Shown: positions 17,292 through 26,243 of the stretch, piece by piece
Position numbering within the stretch: the stretch's first letter is position 1
Layout: each line of letters starts with the position of its first letter
Notes under the pieces: generated by a model
Told to the model about the DNA's origin: nothing
Database searches by the model: none
What the model saw: the letters and a program-made list of their open reading frames with translations, nothing else
Source: DATILL01 sp035476575
GTDB lineage: Bacteria; Actinomycetota; Actinomycetes; Mycobacteriales; JACQDL01
Direction of reading: 5' to 3'
Assembly (NCBI GenBank): GCA_035476575.1
Contig: DATILL010000065.1
Span: 1-64,000 of the forward strand
DNA length: 64,000 nt
Position numbers and translations under genes: made by a program

Positions 17292-18173
17292 ATGTCCGCG
17301 CCCGCCGAGCCAGCCGCACCAGCGGCGCAGGCCACGGCGTTGGCGGCGGAGCCTGCTGGCACCACCCGACGGCCGGACGCCGAGGGCCGGACAGCGACGT
17401 TCCAGGTGCGGCTGGAGAACTTCGAAGGCCCGTTCGACCTGCTGCTGCAGTTGATCGCCAAGCATCAGCTCGACGTGACCCAGGTCGCTCTCTCGCAGGT
17501 CACCGACGACTTCATCGCGCATATCCGGGCGCTCGGCTCGGAGTGGGACCTCGGCCAGGCGACGGAGTTCCTGGTGGTGGCGGCGACCCTGCTTAACCTC
17601 AAGGCCGCCCGGCTGCTGCCTGCGGCCGACGTGGAGGACGACGAGGACCTGGCCCTGTTGGAGGCACGGGACCTGCTCTTCGCCCGGCTCCTTCAGTACC
17701 GGGCCTACAAGCAGGCGGCAGCCCTGTTCGGACGGCTTATGCGCGAGCAGGCCCGGCGGTACCCGCGGGCGGTCGAGCTCGACCCGCGGTTCGCCGAGCT
17801 GCTGCCTGAGGTGCTGATCGGGGTCGGGCCGGAGCAGTTCGCCCGGCTGGCGGCGAAGGCGCTGGCCCCCAAGCCGGTGCCGGTGGTCTCGGTGGACCAC
17901 ATTCACGCACCCAGGGTCAGCGTGCGCGAGCACGCGGCGATCCTGCGTGAGCGGTTGGCCAGGTCCGGCACCGCGACGTTCCGGGCGCTGACCCAGGACT
18001 GCCGGCACACCCTTGAGGTCGTGGCCCGGTTCTTGGCCCTGCTGGAGCTCTACCGGGAGGCTGCCGTGGCGTTCGACCAGCTCACTCCGCTCGGTGAGCT
18101 GCACGTGCGGTGGACCGGCGGCAGCGGCGCGGCCGTCCAGCCAGGTCCGGACGTCGATGAGGAGTACGGGTGA
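17292..18173 (+). CDS. scpA: Segregation and condensation protein A
   Basis: The kleisin subunit of the SMC-ScpAB condensin complex, 293 residues. The N-terminal domain begins with FQVRLENFEGPFDLLLQLI, which contacts SMC; the C-terminal winged helix ends with FLALLELYREAAVAFDQL. ATG at 17292 is chosen; about 35 disordered residues precede the domain. Upstream, a perfect ttgtcgacaa palindrome and an AT-rich stretch lie in the 90-base gap, a likely promoter region. It overlaps scpB by 4 bases. Confidence 0.95.
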   Translation: MSAPAEPAAPAAQATALAAEPAGTTRRPDAEGRTATFQVRLENFEGPFDLLLQLIAKHQLDVTQVALSQVTDDFIAHIRALGSEWDLGQATEFLVVAATLLNLKAARLLPAADVEDDEDLALLEARDLLFARLLQYRAYKQAAALFGRLMREQARRYPRAVELDPRFAELLPEVLIGVGPEQFARLAAKALAPKPVPVVSVDHIHAPRVSVREHAAILRERLARSGTATFRALTQDCRHTLEVVARFLALLELYREAAVAFDQLTPLGELHVRWTGGSGAAVQPGPDVDEEYG

Positions 18174-18799
18174 GCGAGCACGAACCGTCCGGCACCGACG
18201 GAACAGCCGATCTGGCCGCCGTTCCAGTGGCTGGTGTCACGGAGCTGGCCGACCCGGCCCGGCTCCGGTCAGCCGTGGAAGCCGTGCTCTTCGTGGTGGA
18301 CAAGCCGATCGCCGCGGTGGAGCTCGCCCAGGTGCTGGACGTTCCCCGGCCGGCCGTCGACCGCGCGCTGGGGGATTTGACCCGGGACTACGACGAGCAA
18401 GGGCGCGGGTTCGCGCTTCGTGAGGTCGCCGGCGGTTGGCGGGTGTACACCAGGGAGAGCTTCGCGCCGTACGTCGAGCGCTACATCCTGGACGGCCAGC
18501 AGACCCGGCTGACCCAGGCTGCGCTGGAGACCCTGGCCGTTGTCGCCTACCGACAGCCGGTCACCCGGTCCCGGATCTCGGCGATTCGCGGGGTGAGCGT
18601 GGACGGCGTGATCCGCACCCTGCTCACCCGTGGCCTGATCGAGGAGTGCGGCAGTGAGCCGGAGACGGGAGGGCTCCTCTACCGCACGACTCCGCTGTTC
18701 ATGGAGAAACTCGGTTTGCAGTCACTTGAGGAGCTTCCGTCCTTGGCTCCACTGTTGCCTGAGCTGGAATTGGTCGAAGATGTCGCACCCTCAACCTAA
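18170..18799 (+). CDS. scpB: Segregation and condensation protein B
   Basis: A 209-residue double winged-helix partner of ScpA. Characteristic segments are RSAVEAVLFVVDKPI, the helix of the first winged domain, and ALETLAVVAYRQPVTRSRI and GLIEECG in the second. The GTG overlaps the scpA stop, so production of the two subunits is coupled. Its 3' end overlaps rluB by 20 bases. Confidence 0.95.
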   Translation: MSEHEPSGTDGTADLAAVPVAGVTELADPARLRSAVEAVLFVVDKPIAAVELAQVLDVPRPAVDRALGDLTRDYDEQGRGFALREVAGGWRVYTRESFAPYVERYILDGQQTRLTQAALETLAVVAYRQPVTRSRISAIRGVSVDGVIRTLLTRGLIEECGSEPETGGLLYRTTPLFMEKLGLQSLEELPSLAPLLPELELVEDVAPST

Positions 18800-19529
18800 G
18801 CAAAATACTGGAACTCGCCTGCAGAAGGTGCTCGCCTCAGCCGGTGTCGGATCCCGTCGAGCCGCCGAGGAGCTCATCTCGGCCGGCCGGGTGCAGGTCA
18901 ACGGCGAGACGGTCCGCACCCTCGGCGTGCGGGTCGATCCCGACCGCGATGTGATCCACGTCGACGGCCTGCGGGTGTCCGTGCGGGCCGACCTGACCTA
19001 CCTTGCACTCAACAAGCCGCCTGGCATCCTCAGCGCGATGTCCGATGACCGTGGCCGGCCGACCGTGGGGGACTACGTCGTCGACCGCGGCGACCGGCTC
19101 TTCCATGTCGGCCGGCTGGACCAGGACTCCGAGGGCCTGCTGCTGCTGACCAACGACGGCGAGCTGGCCAACCGGCTGATGCATCCACGGTATGAAGTGA
19201 TCAAGACCTATCTCGCGGAGGTGCCGGCGCCGGTGCCGCGTGACCTGGGCCGGACCCTGCTCGCGGGGGTGGAGCTGCCCGACGGTCCGGTCCGGATCGA
19301 TCGGTTCCGGCTGGTCGATGCAAGCGGGGGCCGGGCACTGGTCGAGCTGCAGCTTCACGAAGGCCGCAAGCACCTGGTACGCCGGCTGCTCGCCCAGGTG
19401 GGCCACCCGGTGTCGCGGCTGGTCCGGACCGAGATCGGTCCAGTGCGGCTGGGGCACCAGCGGCAGGGCACCGTCCGGCACCTCAGCGCCGGCGAGATAG
19501 GACACCTGTACCGGCTCGTCGGCCTCTGA
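18780..19529 (+). CDS. rluB: Large-subunit rRNA pseudouridine synthase B
   Basis: A 249-residue RluB/RsuA-type synthase that makes pseudouridine in 23S rRNA. The S4 domain is at residues about 12-60 (LQKVLASAGVGSRRAAEELI). The catalytic Asp is in GRLDQDSEGLLLLTND, and KTYLAEV and EGRKHLVRRLL follow. The start lies inside the scpB 3' end in another frame. It is the last gene before a hairpin and a long non-coding gap. Confidence 0.95.
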   Translation: MSHPQPKQNTGTRLQKVLASAGVGSRRAAEELISAGRVQVNGETVRTLGVRVDPDRDVIHVDGLRVSVRADLTYLALNKPPGILSAMSDDRGRPTVGDYVVDRGDRLFHVGRLDQDSEGLLLLTNDGELANRLMHPRYEVIKTYLAEVPAPVPRDLGRTLLAGVELPDGPVRIDRFRLVDASGGRALVELQLHEGRKHLVRRLLAQVGHPVSRLVRTEIGPVRLGHQRQGTVRHLSAGEIGHLYRLVGL

Positions 19530-19552
19530 GCCCGCGGTCTCCGTCCCTGAGC

Positions 19553-19590
19553 ACTTGTCGGTACGTCGGTATAGCGCTGTGCCGACAAGT
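19553..19590 (+). terminator. Hairpin after rluB
   Basis: A 9-base inverted repeat (acttgtcgg/ccgacaagt) with a 20-base loop, 24 bases after the rluB stop. It probably ends the scpA-scpB-rluB transcript. Confidence 0.55.
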
Positions 19591-20059
19591 CGTCGAGTGG
19601 CTAAAAGAATGAAGCTACAAATGGACTAGACGATCTAGCTACTGATCGCTCTAGCTACTGGTCGTCTTATCAACTTGTCGATATAGAACTTCAGGAGCAG
19701 TCCGCCGGAGGGGCTTGCTCCCGGTAGATGTAGCGCTTTGTCGATTTACCGCAGCGTGGTTGGTGCTGATGTGCGGTGCGGGCCGTGGTCCTTCGTACGT
19801 CCGAGGGCGCTGAGGTAGCGAGCGCACCAAGCGATGAGACGGTCTAACTACTTCTCGCTAAGTCGATAAACTGATGTAGAGATTGAGAAATCAACCGATT
19901 GATCTAGAAAGAGCTGAGGAGAAGAGTCGACTCATCGCTGTTCTCGTCCATGCCAGCCGGTGCCCGACCGGGTCCGCAGTGGCCGGCTGTGGGCCGCCCG
20001 GTGCTGATCCCGGACGCCCATCTAGGGTGGTGGTCGAGCGGTAGGGAAGGGAGAAGTGC
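19591..20059 (+). other. AT-rich, CTAG-rich non-coding region before aroH
   Basis: No gene is supported here. The composition is much more AT-rich than the rest of the window. It contains a near-perfect 15-base tandem repeat (tctagctactgatcg/tctagctactggtcg, period 16), an outer inverted repeat agacga/tcgtct, the palindrome ctagacgatctag, a ggagca/tgctcc hairpin at 19694-19731, and three related elements tgtcgatata, tgtcgattta and agtcgataaa. CTAG occurs five times. A non-coding RNA or a remnant of inserted DNA is possible. Confidence 0.5.
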
Positions 20060-20422
20060 GTGCCGGTTCGCGCGATTCGCGGTGCCATCCAGGTCGACGC
20101 GGACGACCGGGAGGCCATCCTCGACGCCGCCACGGAGATGGTCCAAGCCGTACTGGACCGCAACCGGCTCGACGCCGACGACCTCATCAGCATCGTGTTC
20201 ACCGCGACCCCCGACCTGACCGCGGAGTTCCCGGCATACGCCGCACGCAAGCTCGGGCTGGTGGACGTGCCGCTGCTGTGCGCCACAGAGATCGCCGTTA
20301 AGGGCTCGATGCCGCGGGTGCTGCGGTTGCTGGCGCACGTGGAGACGGACCGCCCGCGATCGGCGCTGAGGCATCCTTACCTGCGCGGAGCCGCAGCGCT
20401 CCGCACCGACCTGCCACACTGA
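20060..20422 (+). CDS. aroH: Monofunctional chorismate mutase, AroH class
   Basis: A 120-residue enzyme converting chorismate to prephenate, of the AroH alpha/beta-barrel class. Active-site residues expected for this class are visible: Arg in VRAIRGAI, Glu in LLCATEIAV, Arg in MPRVLRLL, and Tyr/Arg in HPYLRGAA. GTG start with GGGAAGGGAGAA just upstream. It stands alone between two AT-rich intergenic stretches, with the shikimate genes 41 kb away at the other end of the window. Confidence 0.9.
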   Translation: MPVRAIRGAIQVDADDREAILDAATEMVQAVLDRNRLDADDLISIVFTATPDLTAEFPAYAARKLGLVDVPLLCATEIAVKGSMPRVLRLLAHVETDRPRSALRHPYLRGAAALRTDLPH

Positions 20423-20442
20423 TCCGGCCGAACAGTCTCTAA

Positions 20443-20483
20443 CTGAGGCTCAGCACGAAACTAGACCTGCCTGATTGCCTCAG
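20443..20483 (+). repeat. Inverted repeat and duplicated element after aroH
   Basis: ACTGAGGC and GCCTCAGT form an 8-base inverted repeat with 25 bases between. The element cgaaactag occurs inside it and again at about 20498. The surrounding 100 bases are AT-rich with three CTAG tetranucleotides, like the region before aroH. It could terminate the aroH transcript. Confidence 0.45.
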
Positions 20484-20691
20484 TGCGGAGTTGAGGTCGA
20501 AACTAGCTAGCCGAACACACCACGTTGGACGCCCGGCGCGAGACAGACTCGACGGCTCGGCACAATTAGCTCACGGTGCGACTCCGCCGCCAGCCCTCCC
20601 GCCCCAGCTCCCTCCGCTCCCGGACGCCACGGGCGACCCCGCCACCTACGTCGACGCAGACAGGCGCCCACCCAACCGCCCAGGAAGGACG

Positions 20692-21399
20692 ATGCCCGTG
20701 CCGCTCTCCGGCGTGATCGCGTTGGACGGCCCGTCCGGCACCGGCAAGTCGTCCGTGGCCAGGGCGCTCGCCCGGCGGCTCGGCGCGCGTTACCTCGACA
20801 CCGGCGCCATGTACCGGGCCGCCACCCTCGCCGCCCTGCGCAAGGGCATCACCCCCGACGACGAGCCGGGCGTGCTCGCCACGCTGGCCATGACCACGAT
20901 CGCGGTCAGCACCGACCCGGACGACCAGCAGGTCACCATCGACGGCGTGCGGGTCGGTGCGGAGATCCGGACCCCGCAGGTCACCGCACAGGTCAGCGCG
21001 GTCTCCGCGATCGCCGCGCTGCGCGCTAGGCTGGTGGCGGCTCAGCAGGCGCTGGTCGGCGACGGCGGCATTGTGGTCGAGGGCCGGGACATCGGCACCG
21101 TGGTCGCCCCCGACGCCGGCCTGAAGGTGTACCTCACCGCGGCCTCCCACGAGCGGGCGCTGCGCCGGTCCCGGCAGCAGGGCGGCACGTCGCCGGCGGA
21201 CGTCGCGGAGACCGCCGTCGCGATCGACCGCCGGGACGCCTTCGACAGCGGCCGGCTCGCCAGCCCGCTGCGGCCGGCTCCGGACGCCGTACATCTCGAC
21301 ACGACCACGCTCTCGCTGGACCAGGTGGTAGACCGGCTGGTCGAGCTGGCCAGCGCGCGCGGCATGCTGCGCGCGCCGGACACGGCCAGCCCACGATGA
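20692..21399 (+). CDS. cmk: Cytidylate kinase
   Basis: A 235-residue CMP/dCMP kinase. The P-loop is DGPSGTGKSSVARAL, followed by LDTGAMYRAAT (nucleotide monophosphate site), EGRDIGTVVAPDAGLKVYL and the Arg/Asp of SPLRPAPDAVHL. ATG at 20692 has AGGAAGGAC just upstream; longer in-frame starts read through the AT-rich region and are not supported. It precedes der, as in most actinobacteria. Confidence 0.95.
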   Translation: MPVPLSGVIALDGPSGTGKSSVARALARRLGARYLDTGAMYRAATLAALRKGITPDDEPGVLATLAMTTIAVSTDPDDQQVTIDGVRVGAEIRTPQVTAQVSAVSAIAALRARLVAAQQALVGDGGIVVEGRDIGTVVAPDAGLKVYLTAASHERALRRSRQQGGTSPADVAETAVAIDRRDAFDSGRLASPLRPAPDAVHLDTTTLSLDQVVDRLVELASARGMLRAPDTASPR

Positions 21400-21579
21400 C
21401 CGGTCCGGGTGCCGAGTCGCTGCCGGCCACGGTGGCCATCGGCTCGCGATGCGGGTGGCGCCGGAGGGTACGGCGGTGTCGCGACGTACCGTGGCCTGAG
21501 GCCGCCGAGCGGAGCAGGGACGTTCTCGCCGAGCGCGCTGCGGGTGTGGCCTCGCACCAGGTGGAAAGGACGCACGACG

Positions 21580-23007
21580 ATGACCGATGACTGGGCCGGG
21601 CCGGACCGGGCGCAACCGGACCGGGCCGACGCCGGCTGGGCCAGCTCCGATGACGCCGTCCTCGACGACGGCCCGGGCCCGGACGACGACGACCGCCCCG
21701 TGCTCGCCGTCGTCGGCCGGCCGAACGTCGGCAAGTCGACTCTGGTCAACCGGATCCTCGGCCGGCGGGAGGCCGTCGTACAGGACGTCCCGGGCGTCAC
21801 CCGGGACCGGGTCGCCTACGACGCGATATGGAACGGCCGGCACTTCATCGTGGTGGACACCGGCGGCTGGGAGATGGACGCGCAGGGCCTGCAGGCCCGC
21901 GTGGCCGAGCAGGCCCAGCGGGCGGTGTCTGCCGCGGACGCGGTGCTCCTCGTGGTGGATGCCACCGTCGGGCCGACCGAGACTGATCTTGCCGTCGCCC
22001 GGGTGCTGCGCCGTGGCGGCAGGCCGGTGATGCTGGCCGCCAACAAGGTGGACGACCAGCGGGCGGAGTCCGACGCGGCGGCGCTGTGGTCACTCGGGCT
22101 GGGCGAGCCGCACCCGGTCTCCGCCCTGCACGGCCGGGGCAGCGGCGACCTGCTGGACGCCATCCTGGCCGCGCTCCCCCCGCCCGCGCCGGAGCGGGCC
22201 GCCGGCACCGGGCCGCGCCGGGTGGCGCTGGTCGGCCGGCCCAACGTCGGCAAGTCGAGCCTGCTCAACAAGCTGACCGGCGAGGATCGGTCGGTCGTGC
22301 ACGAGGTCCCCGGGACGACCGTGGATCCGGTCGACAGCCTGGTCACTCTCGATTCGCAGACATGGCGCTTTGTCGATACTGCTGGGCTGAGGCGCCGGGT
22401 CAGGGCGGCCAGCGGGGCGGAGTTCTACGCCAGCCTGCGCACCGCCGGGGCGATCGAGTCGGCCGAGGTCGGCGTCGTGCTCCTCGACGCCAGCGAGCCG
22501 ATCAGCGAGCAGGACCAGCGGGTTATCAGCCAGGTGGTCGACGCCGGCCGGGCGCTGGTGCTCGCCTTCAACAAGTGGGACCTGCTGGACGGGGACCGCC
22601 GGCCGCGGCTGGAGAAGGAGGTGGGCCGCGAGCTGCTCCGGGTCCGGTGGGCGCCACGGGTGAACGTCTCGGCCCGCACCGGCCGGGCGGTCGACCGGCT
22701 GGCGCCGGCACTGCGTACCGCCCTCGCCTCGTGGGAGCGCCGGGTCCCGACCAGCCGGCTGAACCAGTGGCTCGCCGAGGTCGTCGCGGCCCATCCGCAC
22801 CCGGTCCGCGGCGGCAAGCAGCCCCGGATCCTGTTTGCCACCCAGCCGAGCGTCCGGCCGCCGAAGTTCCTGCTGTTCACCACCGGCCAGCTTGAGCCGG
22901 CGTACCGGCGGTTTCTCGAACGCCGGCTGCGTGAGGAGTTCGACTTCACCGGCTCGCCGATCCAGGTCTCGGTGCGGTTGCGCGAACGCCGGACGAAGCC
23001 AGGCTGA
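21580..23007 (+). CDS. der: Ribosome biogenesis GTPase Der (EngA)
   Basis: A GTPase of 475 residues with two tandem G domains: G1 motifs GRPNVGKST (residues about 46-54) and GRPNVGKSS (about 222), G4 motifs NKVD and NKWD, and a C-terminal KH-like domain ending near GSPIQVSVRLRER. An acidic roughly 38-residue N-terminal extension precedes the first domain, as in other actinobacteria. ATG at 21580 with GGAAAGGAC upstream. It acts in 50S subunit assembly. Confidence 0.95.
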   Translation: MTDDWAGPDRAQPDRADAGWASSDDAVLDDGPGPDDDDRPVLAVVGRPNVGKSTLVNRILGRREAVVQDVPGVTRDRVAYDAIWNGRHFIVVDTGGWEMDAQGLQARVAEQAQRAVSAADAVLLVVDATVGPTETDLAVARVLRRGGRPVMLAANKVDDQRAESDAAALWSLGLGEPHPVSALHGRGSGDLLDAILAALPPPAPERAAGTGPRRVALVGRPNVGKSSLLNKLTGEDRSVVHEVPGTTVDPVDSLVTLDSQTWRFVDTAGLRRRVRAASGAEFYASLRTAGAIESAEVGVVLLDASEPISEQDQRVISQVVDAGRALVLAFNKWDLLDGDRRPRLEKEVGRELLRVRWAPRVNVSARTGRAVDRLAPALRTALASWERRVPTSRLNQWLAEVVAAHPHPVRGGKQPRILFATQPSVRPPKFLLFTTGQLEPAYRRFLERRLREEFDFTGSPIQVSVRLRERRTKPG

Positions 23008-23099
23008 GCCGGCGCCCGGCCGCATGATCGACACGACCGCCCCGACCCGCACGCGGCACCGGCAACTGCGGTAACCTCAACGCTGCCCGCGAGGGGCAT

Positions 23100-23174
<75 letters not shown>

Positions 23175-23178
23175 AGAG

Positions 23179-23230
23179 AGCGGAACCCTCGCCGATCTGG
23201 CAAATAGCCAGGTCAACGGGGGGTTTCGCT
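23179..23230 (+). terminator. Compound hairpin after tRNA-Pro
   Basis: AGCGGAACCC pairs with GGGTTTCGCT (one G-U pair), and inside it ctggc/gccag forms a second small stem. It lies between tRNA-Pro and the convergent integrase gene and could terminate both. Confidence 0.5.
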
Positions 23231-23255
23231 GTATCTGCACTTGACCGCCACCGAG

Positions 23256-24464
23256 TCACACTGCCCGAAGTCGGGGACCACTTGGGGACCTGGACACGCT
23301 CAGATGGGCGCTGAGGGACTGTCCAGCCGCCTCAATCGAGGCAGCGTCAGGGTGGAGGTAGCGCTGGGTGGTGGTGAGGAATCCATGTCCCGCGATCTTG
23401 CGCAAGACGTGCACTGGCACGCCGGCATCCGCCATCCAGGTCAAGCCGGTGTGCCGGAGGTCGTGCCGGCGCAGGTGTTCGTACCCGAGTTCGGACACCA
23501 CCTCATCCCAGTGCGTAGCGTCGCGGAGTACCGCGGTGCTGATCCGGCCGCCCTTCGGTCCGAAGAACACCCGCGCCGTGGGATCAGGCCCGGTGGCGGT
23601 GATCCTGCGTTGCAGGATCTCTCGTAGCTCGACAATCAACGGCACAGTGCGGGCACGCTTGCCTTTCGTGCCCTTGTCCACCAAGCCACCGGGTGACGGC
23701 GTGGTCTGGCGGCGGACCGTCCACATCCACGACTCCGTGTCGATATCGCCTACCCGTACGCCCGATACCTCCCCGATGCGAGCGGCCGTGCACGCCGCGA
23801 AGGTGACTACATCTCCCCACCCGGGGTATCTTCCGGCCGACTTCGCCACAACGGCCGCTGCCAGGGCGGTGAGGGCATCCCAATCCGGCAGCGCCAGGGA
23901 ACGGGGGTCGTCCAGCTCGTCTTCGGCGCGCTTGTACTCACTCTGCCATCCGCTCACCCGCGCGGGGTTGCGGCCAACGATCCCGTCGCGTACCGCCTGC
24001 TCCATCACCCGGACGAGCGCCGCGATGCTGTTCTTCACCGTGGACCGCCCACACTCGTCTGCAATCCACCCGTGCACCGCACGGTCAACGGCACCATTCG
24101 TGATCATTCGTACCGGTAGATGGCCGAGCGTCGGAACTACCCGCCTACGCCACCCAGCGAGGTACGGGTCTAGCGTCTTCGGCTCAAGCCCCCGGAAGGC
24201 CAGCGCCTGGACGGCCGTGCCGTACTCCGCGAGGGTCAGTGTCGCGGTGGCCGGACTGACCCCGCCGGCCGAGGCTTGGCGCATCGCCGCTATCCACTCA
24301 GCCGCAGCGTCGTCCGCCCCGAAAGCCTCGGACTTGGACAGCCGCCGTTTCGTGTGAGGGTCAACCCATCTGACCCGTGCTCGGTACGGCCGGGGCCGAC
24401 CGGGCCGGTATTCGACATCGGCGGACAGCGGCACGCCGATCGGCATCGACTCCGGCTTAGTCAC
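23256..24464 (-). CDS. int: Tyrosine site-specific integrase
   Basis: A 402-residue integrase. Residues about 20-70 hold an Arm-type DNA-binding domain (PYRARVRWVDPHTKRRLSKS), about 75-180 the core-binding domain, and 195-370 the catalytic domain with Arg in TAARIGEVSGV, His-x-x-Arg in LRRHDLRHTGLTWM, His in AGHGFLTTTQRYLH and the Tyr nucleophile after it. It should recombine attP with the tRNA-Pro 3' end. Its start overlaps the excisionase stop, so excision and integration genes are co-transcribed. Confidence 0.95.
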   Translation of the reverse strand: MTKPESMPIGVPLSADVEYRPGRPRPYRARVRWVDPHTKRRLSKSEAFGADDAAAEWIAAMRQASAGGVSPATATLTLAEYGTAVQALAFRGLEPKTLDPYLAGWRRRVVPTLGHLPVRMITNGAVDRAVHGWIADECGRSTVKNSIAALVRVMEQAVRDGIVGRNPARVSGWQSEYKRAEDELDDPRSLALPDWDALTALAAAVVAKSAGRYPGWGDVVTFAACTAARIGEVSGVRVGDIDTESWMWTVRRQTTPSPGGLVDKGTKGKRARTVPLIVELREILQRRITATGPDPTARVFFGPKGGRISTAVLRDATHWDEVVSELGYEHLRRHDLRHTGLTWMADAGVPVHVLRKIAGHGFLTTTQRYLHPDAASIEAAGQSLSAHLSVSRSPSGPRLRAV

Positions 24465-24679
24465 GCGGCCTCACCACCCGGGTCGGTTCGGTTCCGCCTC
24501 AGCCATTCCTCCACGTCGGCGCCGCTGTACAGCGTCACGCGACCAGAAAGCCGAACGAAGGGAGGACCTTGCCTCGGGCGTGATGTACGCCAGCGACGCA
24601 GCGACGACGGATCGATGTTCAAGAGCGCGGCGAGTCCCTCGGTTGAGTACCAGTTGCCGCTCAGAAGTCCGGTGCTCAT
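24461..24679 (-). CDS. xis: Excisionase / MerR-like helix-turn-helix protein
   Basis: A 72-residue protein with a winged helix-turn-helix of the excisionase type (YSTEGLAALLNIDPSSLRRW, then GPPFVRLSGRVTLYSGADVE). ATG at 24679 is supported by GGAGGA 5 bases upstream; a start 24 bases earlier is possible. The gene sits directly in front of int with a 4-base overlap, as in pSAM2-type elements. Confidence 0.85.
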   Translation of the reverse strand: MSTGLLSGNWYSTEGLAALLNIDPSSLRRWRTSRPRQGPPFVRLSGRVTLYSGADVEEWLRRNRTDPGGEAA

Positions 24680-24699
24680 TCGGTCCTCCAGTCCGGTGG

Positions 24700-26127
24700 T
24701 CATGCACAGCTTTGGTGGGTGTGGGTGCCGTCGTCGTAGGTGAGGGGTTGGTGGCAGCGGATGCAGCGTGTGTGGGGTGGGGTTGGCGCTACTGGCGCTA
24801 CTGCCGCTACAGCGCTGGTCAGGTGGGTTGCGGATGGGTGGGCTGGTGCCGCGACATCCGCGACATGATCTTGTGGCGATGGCGGGGTTTGTAGCGCCTG
24901 TAGCGTTTGCTGGTCTGGTGGCGCTACGGCGTTGGCCTGGGTCGTAGCGGTGGTAGCGGTGGTAGCGGGTGTTGGGGGGAGGTAGCGGCGCCAGGCGTCG
25001 GCGAGTCCGTCCGCTCCGTCGGTGCGGTAGCCCTTGAGGACTGTGCCGGTGGGGGTTCTGCCGTCGTGGGAGCGGACGCCGTAGCGGGCGAGTTCGCGGG
25101 CGAGCCGGCGGGAGTCGAGGGGTTTTCCCCACAGGTCGGCCCAGGGGGCTTCGTCGAGGGCGGTCAGGTGGGCGAGGATGTCGGTGGTGGCGATGCGGTC
25201 GGTGTGTCGGGTGGTGAACAGGTCGTGGAGGTCGGCGAGGAGCCGGATGCCGAGGGAGCCGCGGTGTTCGGGGTTGAGGGCGAAGGCGGTGCAGGCGTCG
25301 CGGGCGAGGTTGGGCCAGTGGTGACCGGCGGCGTCGGCGATGGCGACGAGGGGTTCCCAGACTTCGGCGGGGCGGTCGGTGACTCCGGTGGGGAGTTCGG
25401 GGCGGGCGTCGGTGAGGTCGGGGGTGACGGCGGTGGCCCAGGTGGCGAGCTGGTCGCGGATGGGTTCGGCGGCGTGTTCGGCGTCGCGTTGGCGGAACGG
25501 GTGGAGGTGTTCGTCGGGTGAGCGGCGTTTGAGGTGGATGAGGATGGCGCGGGTGGTGATGGTGTCGGGCATGTTCCCTGCCAGGCCGGCGAGGGCGACA
25601 GGGGCGAAGACGGGGAACCGGACGACACGCATCTTGGTGCCGTCTCCGACGCAGCGGGGGATAGTGGCGCCGCGTTTGTAGCCGGCGTTGAGCAGGGCAC
25701 GGAGGTCTTCGGTGGTGCCGTTCCCGCTGGTCTTGGCGCCGAAGATGGCGTCTACCTCGTCGAAGAGCAGGGTTAGTGGCTGGTCGAGCATCCGGAAGAT
25801 CGCGGCTGGGGTGGCGGAGAACAGCAGCTCGGGGCGGTGGCAGAGCAGCGCGAGGACTTCCAGGGTGCGGGTTTTGCCGGAGCCGGGCTCGGCGGAGTCC
25901 AGGACCAGGCGGGGGGTGGTGTACCAGGCGGTGACGGCCCAGGTGTGGGCGGCCCACAGGGTCAGCGCGGTGAGTGCTTCGGCGGAGGGTAGGGCGACGT
26001 AGCGGGCGATGAACGCGGCGGCGGTGTCCAACGCGGCCGTTCCGGCGTCGGAGGCCGGCAGGGGCCGGTCGGTGACGGCGACCAGCCGGGGCCGGCCGGC
26101 TGGCCCGGCGCCGGGTGTAGGGGTCAT
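24700..26127 (-). CDS. DUF3631 P-loop ATPase, element replication candidate
   Basis: A 475-residue protein. A Walker A (SAEPGSGKTRTLEVL, residues about 78-92) and Walker B (LTLLFDEVDAIFG) define a helicase-like ATPase; the DUF3631 domain lies at about 200-385. The tail is Thr/Ala-rich and ends in a zinc-type motif with Cys-x2-Cys and a final Cys (RCIRCHQPLTYDDGTH). DUF3631 proteins are common on actinobacterial plasmids and AICEs, often in the replication slot. No separate Rep initiator is visible, so this is the best candidate for that role. Confidence 0.75.
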   Translation of the reverse strand: MTPTPGAGPAGRPRLVAVTDRPLPASDAGTAALDTAAAFIARYVALPSAEALTALTLWAAHTWAVTAWYTTPRLVLDSAEPGSGKTRTLEVLALLCHRPELLFSATPAAIFRMLDQPLTLLFDEVDAIFGAKTSGNGTTEDLRALLNAGYKRGATIPRCVGDGTKMRVVRFPVFAPVALAGLAGNMPDTITTRAILIHLKRRSPDEHLHPFRQRDAEHAAEPIRDQLATWATAVTPDLTDARPELPTGVTDRPAEVWEPLVAIADAAGHHWPNLARDACTAFALNPEHRGSLGIRLLADLHDLFTTRHTDRIATTDILAHLTALDEAPWADLWGKPLDSRRLARELARYGVRSHDGRTPTGTVLKGYRTDGADGLADAWRRYLPPTPATTATTATTQANAVAPPDQQTLQALQTPPSPQDHVADVAAPAHPSATHLTSAVAAVAPVAPTPPHTRCIRCHQPLTYDDGTHTHQSCA

Positions 26128-26243
26128 GCGTGGCTCCGCTTCGTCGCGGGGGTGGGTTTGGTGGTGGCGAGGATCAGCCGGGAGTAGGGGTTGATCTCGA
26201 CCTGGCCGGCGACGGTCCCGGCGAACAGGGAGAGCACGTTCAC
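26124..26243 (-). CDS. Short hypothetical protein of the element
   Basis: A 39-codon frame starting GTG, overlapping the gene before it by 4 bases (GTGA) and the DUF3631 gene by 4 bases (ATGA). The chain of overlaps is the main support for it being translated. The sequence (VNVLSLFAGTVAGQVEINPY) has a hydrophobic start and no recognised motif. Confidence 0.45.
   Translation of the reverse strand: MNVLSLFAGTVAGQVEINPYSRLILATTKPTPATKRSHA

Noticed and set aside
24907..25776. Plus-strand frames rich in Gly/Val opposite the DUF3631 gene
   Set aside because: Low-complexity antisense shadows of a GC-rich gene with clear Walker motifs on the other strand.
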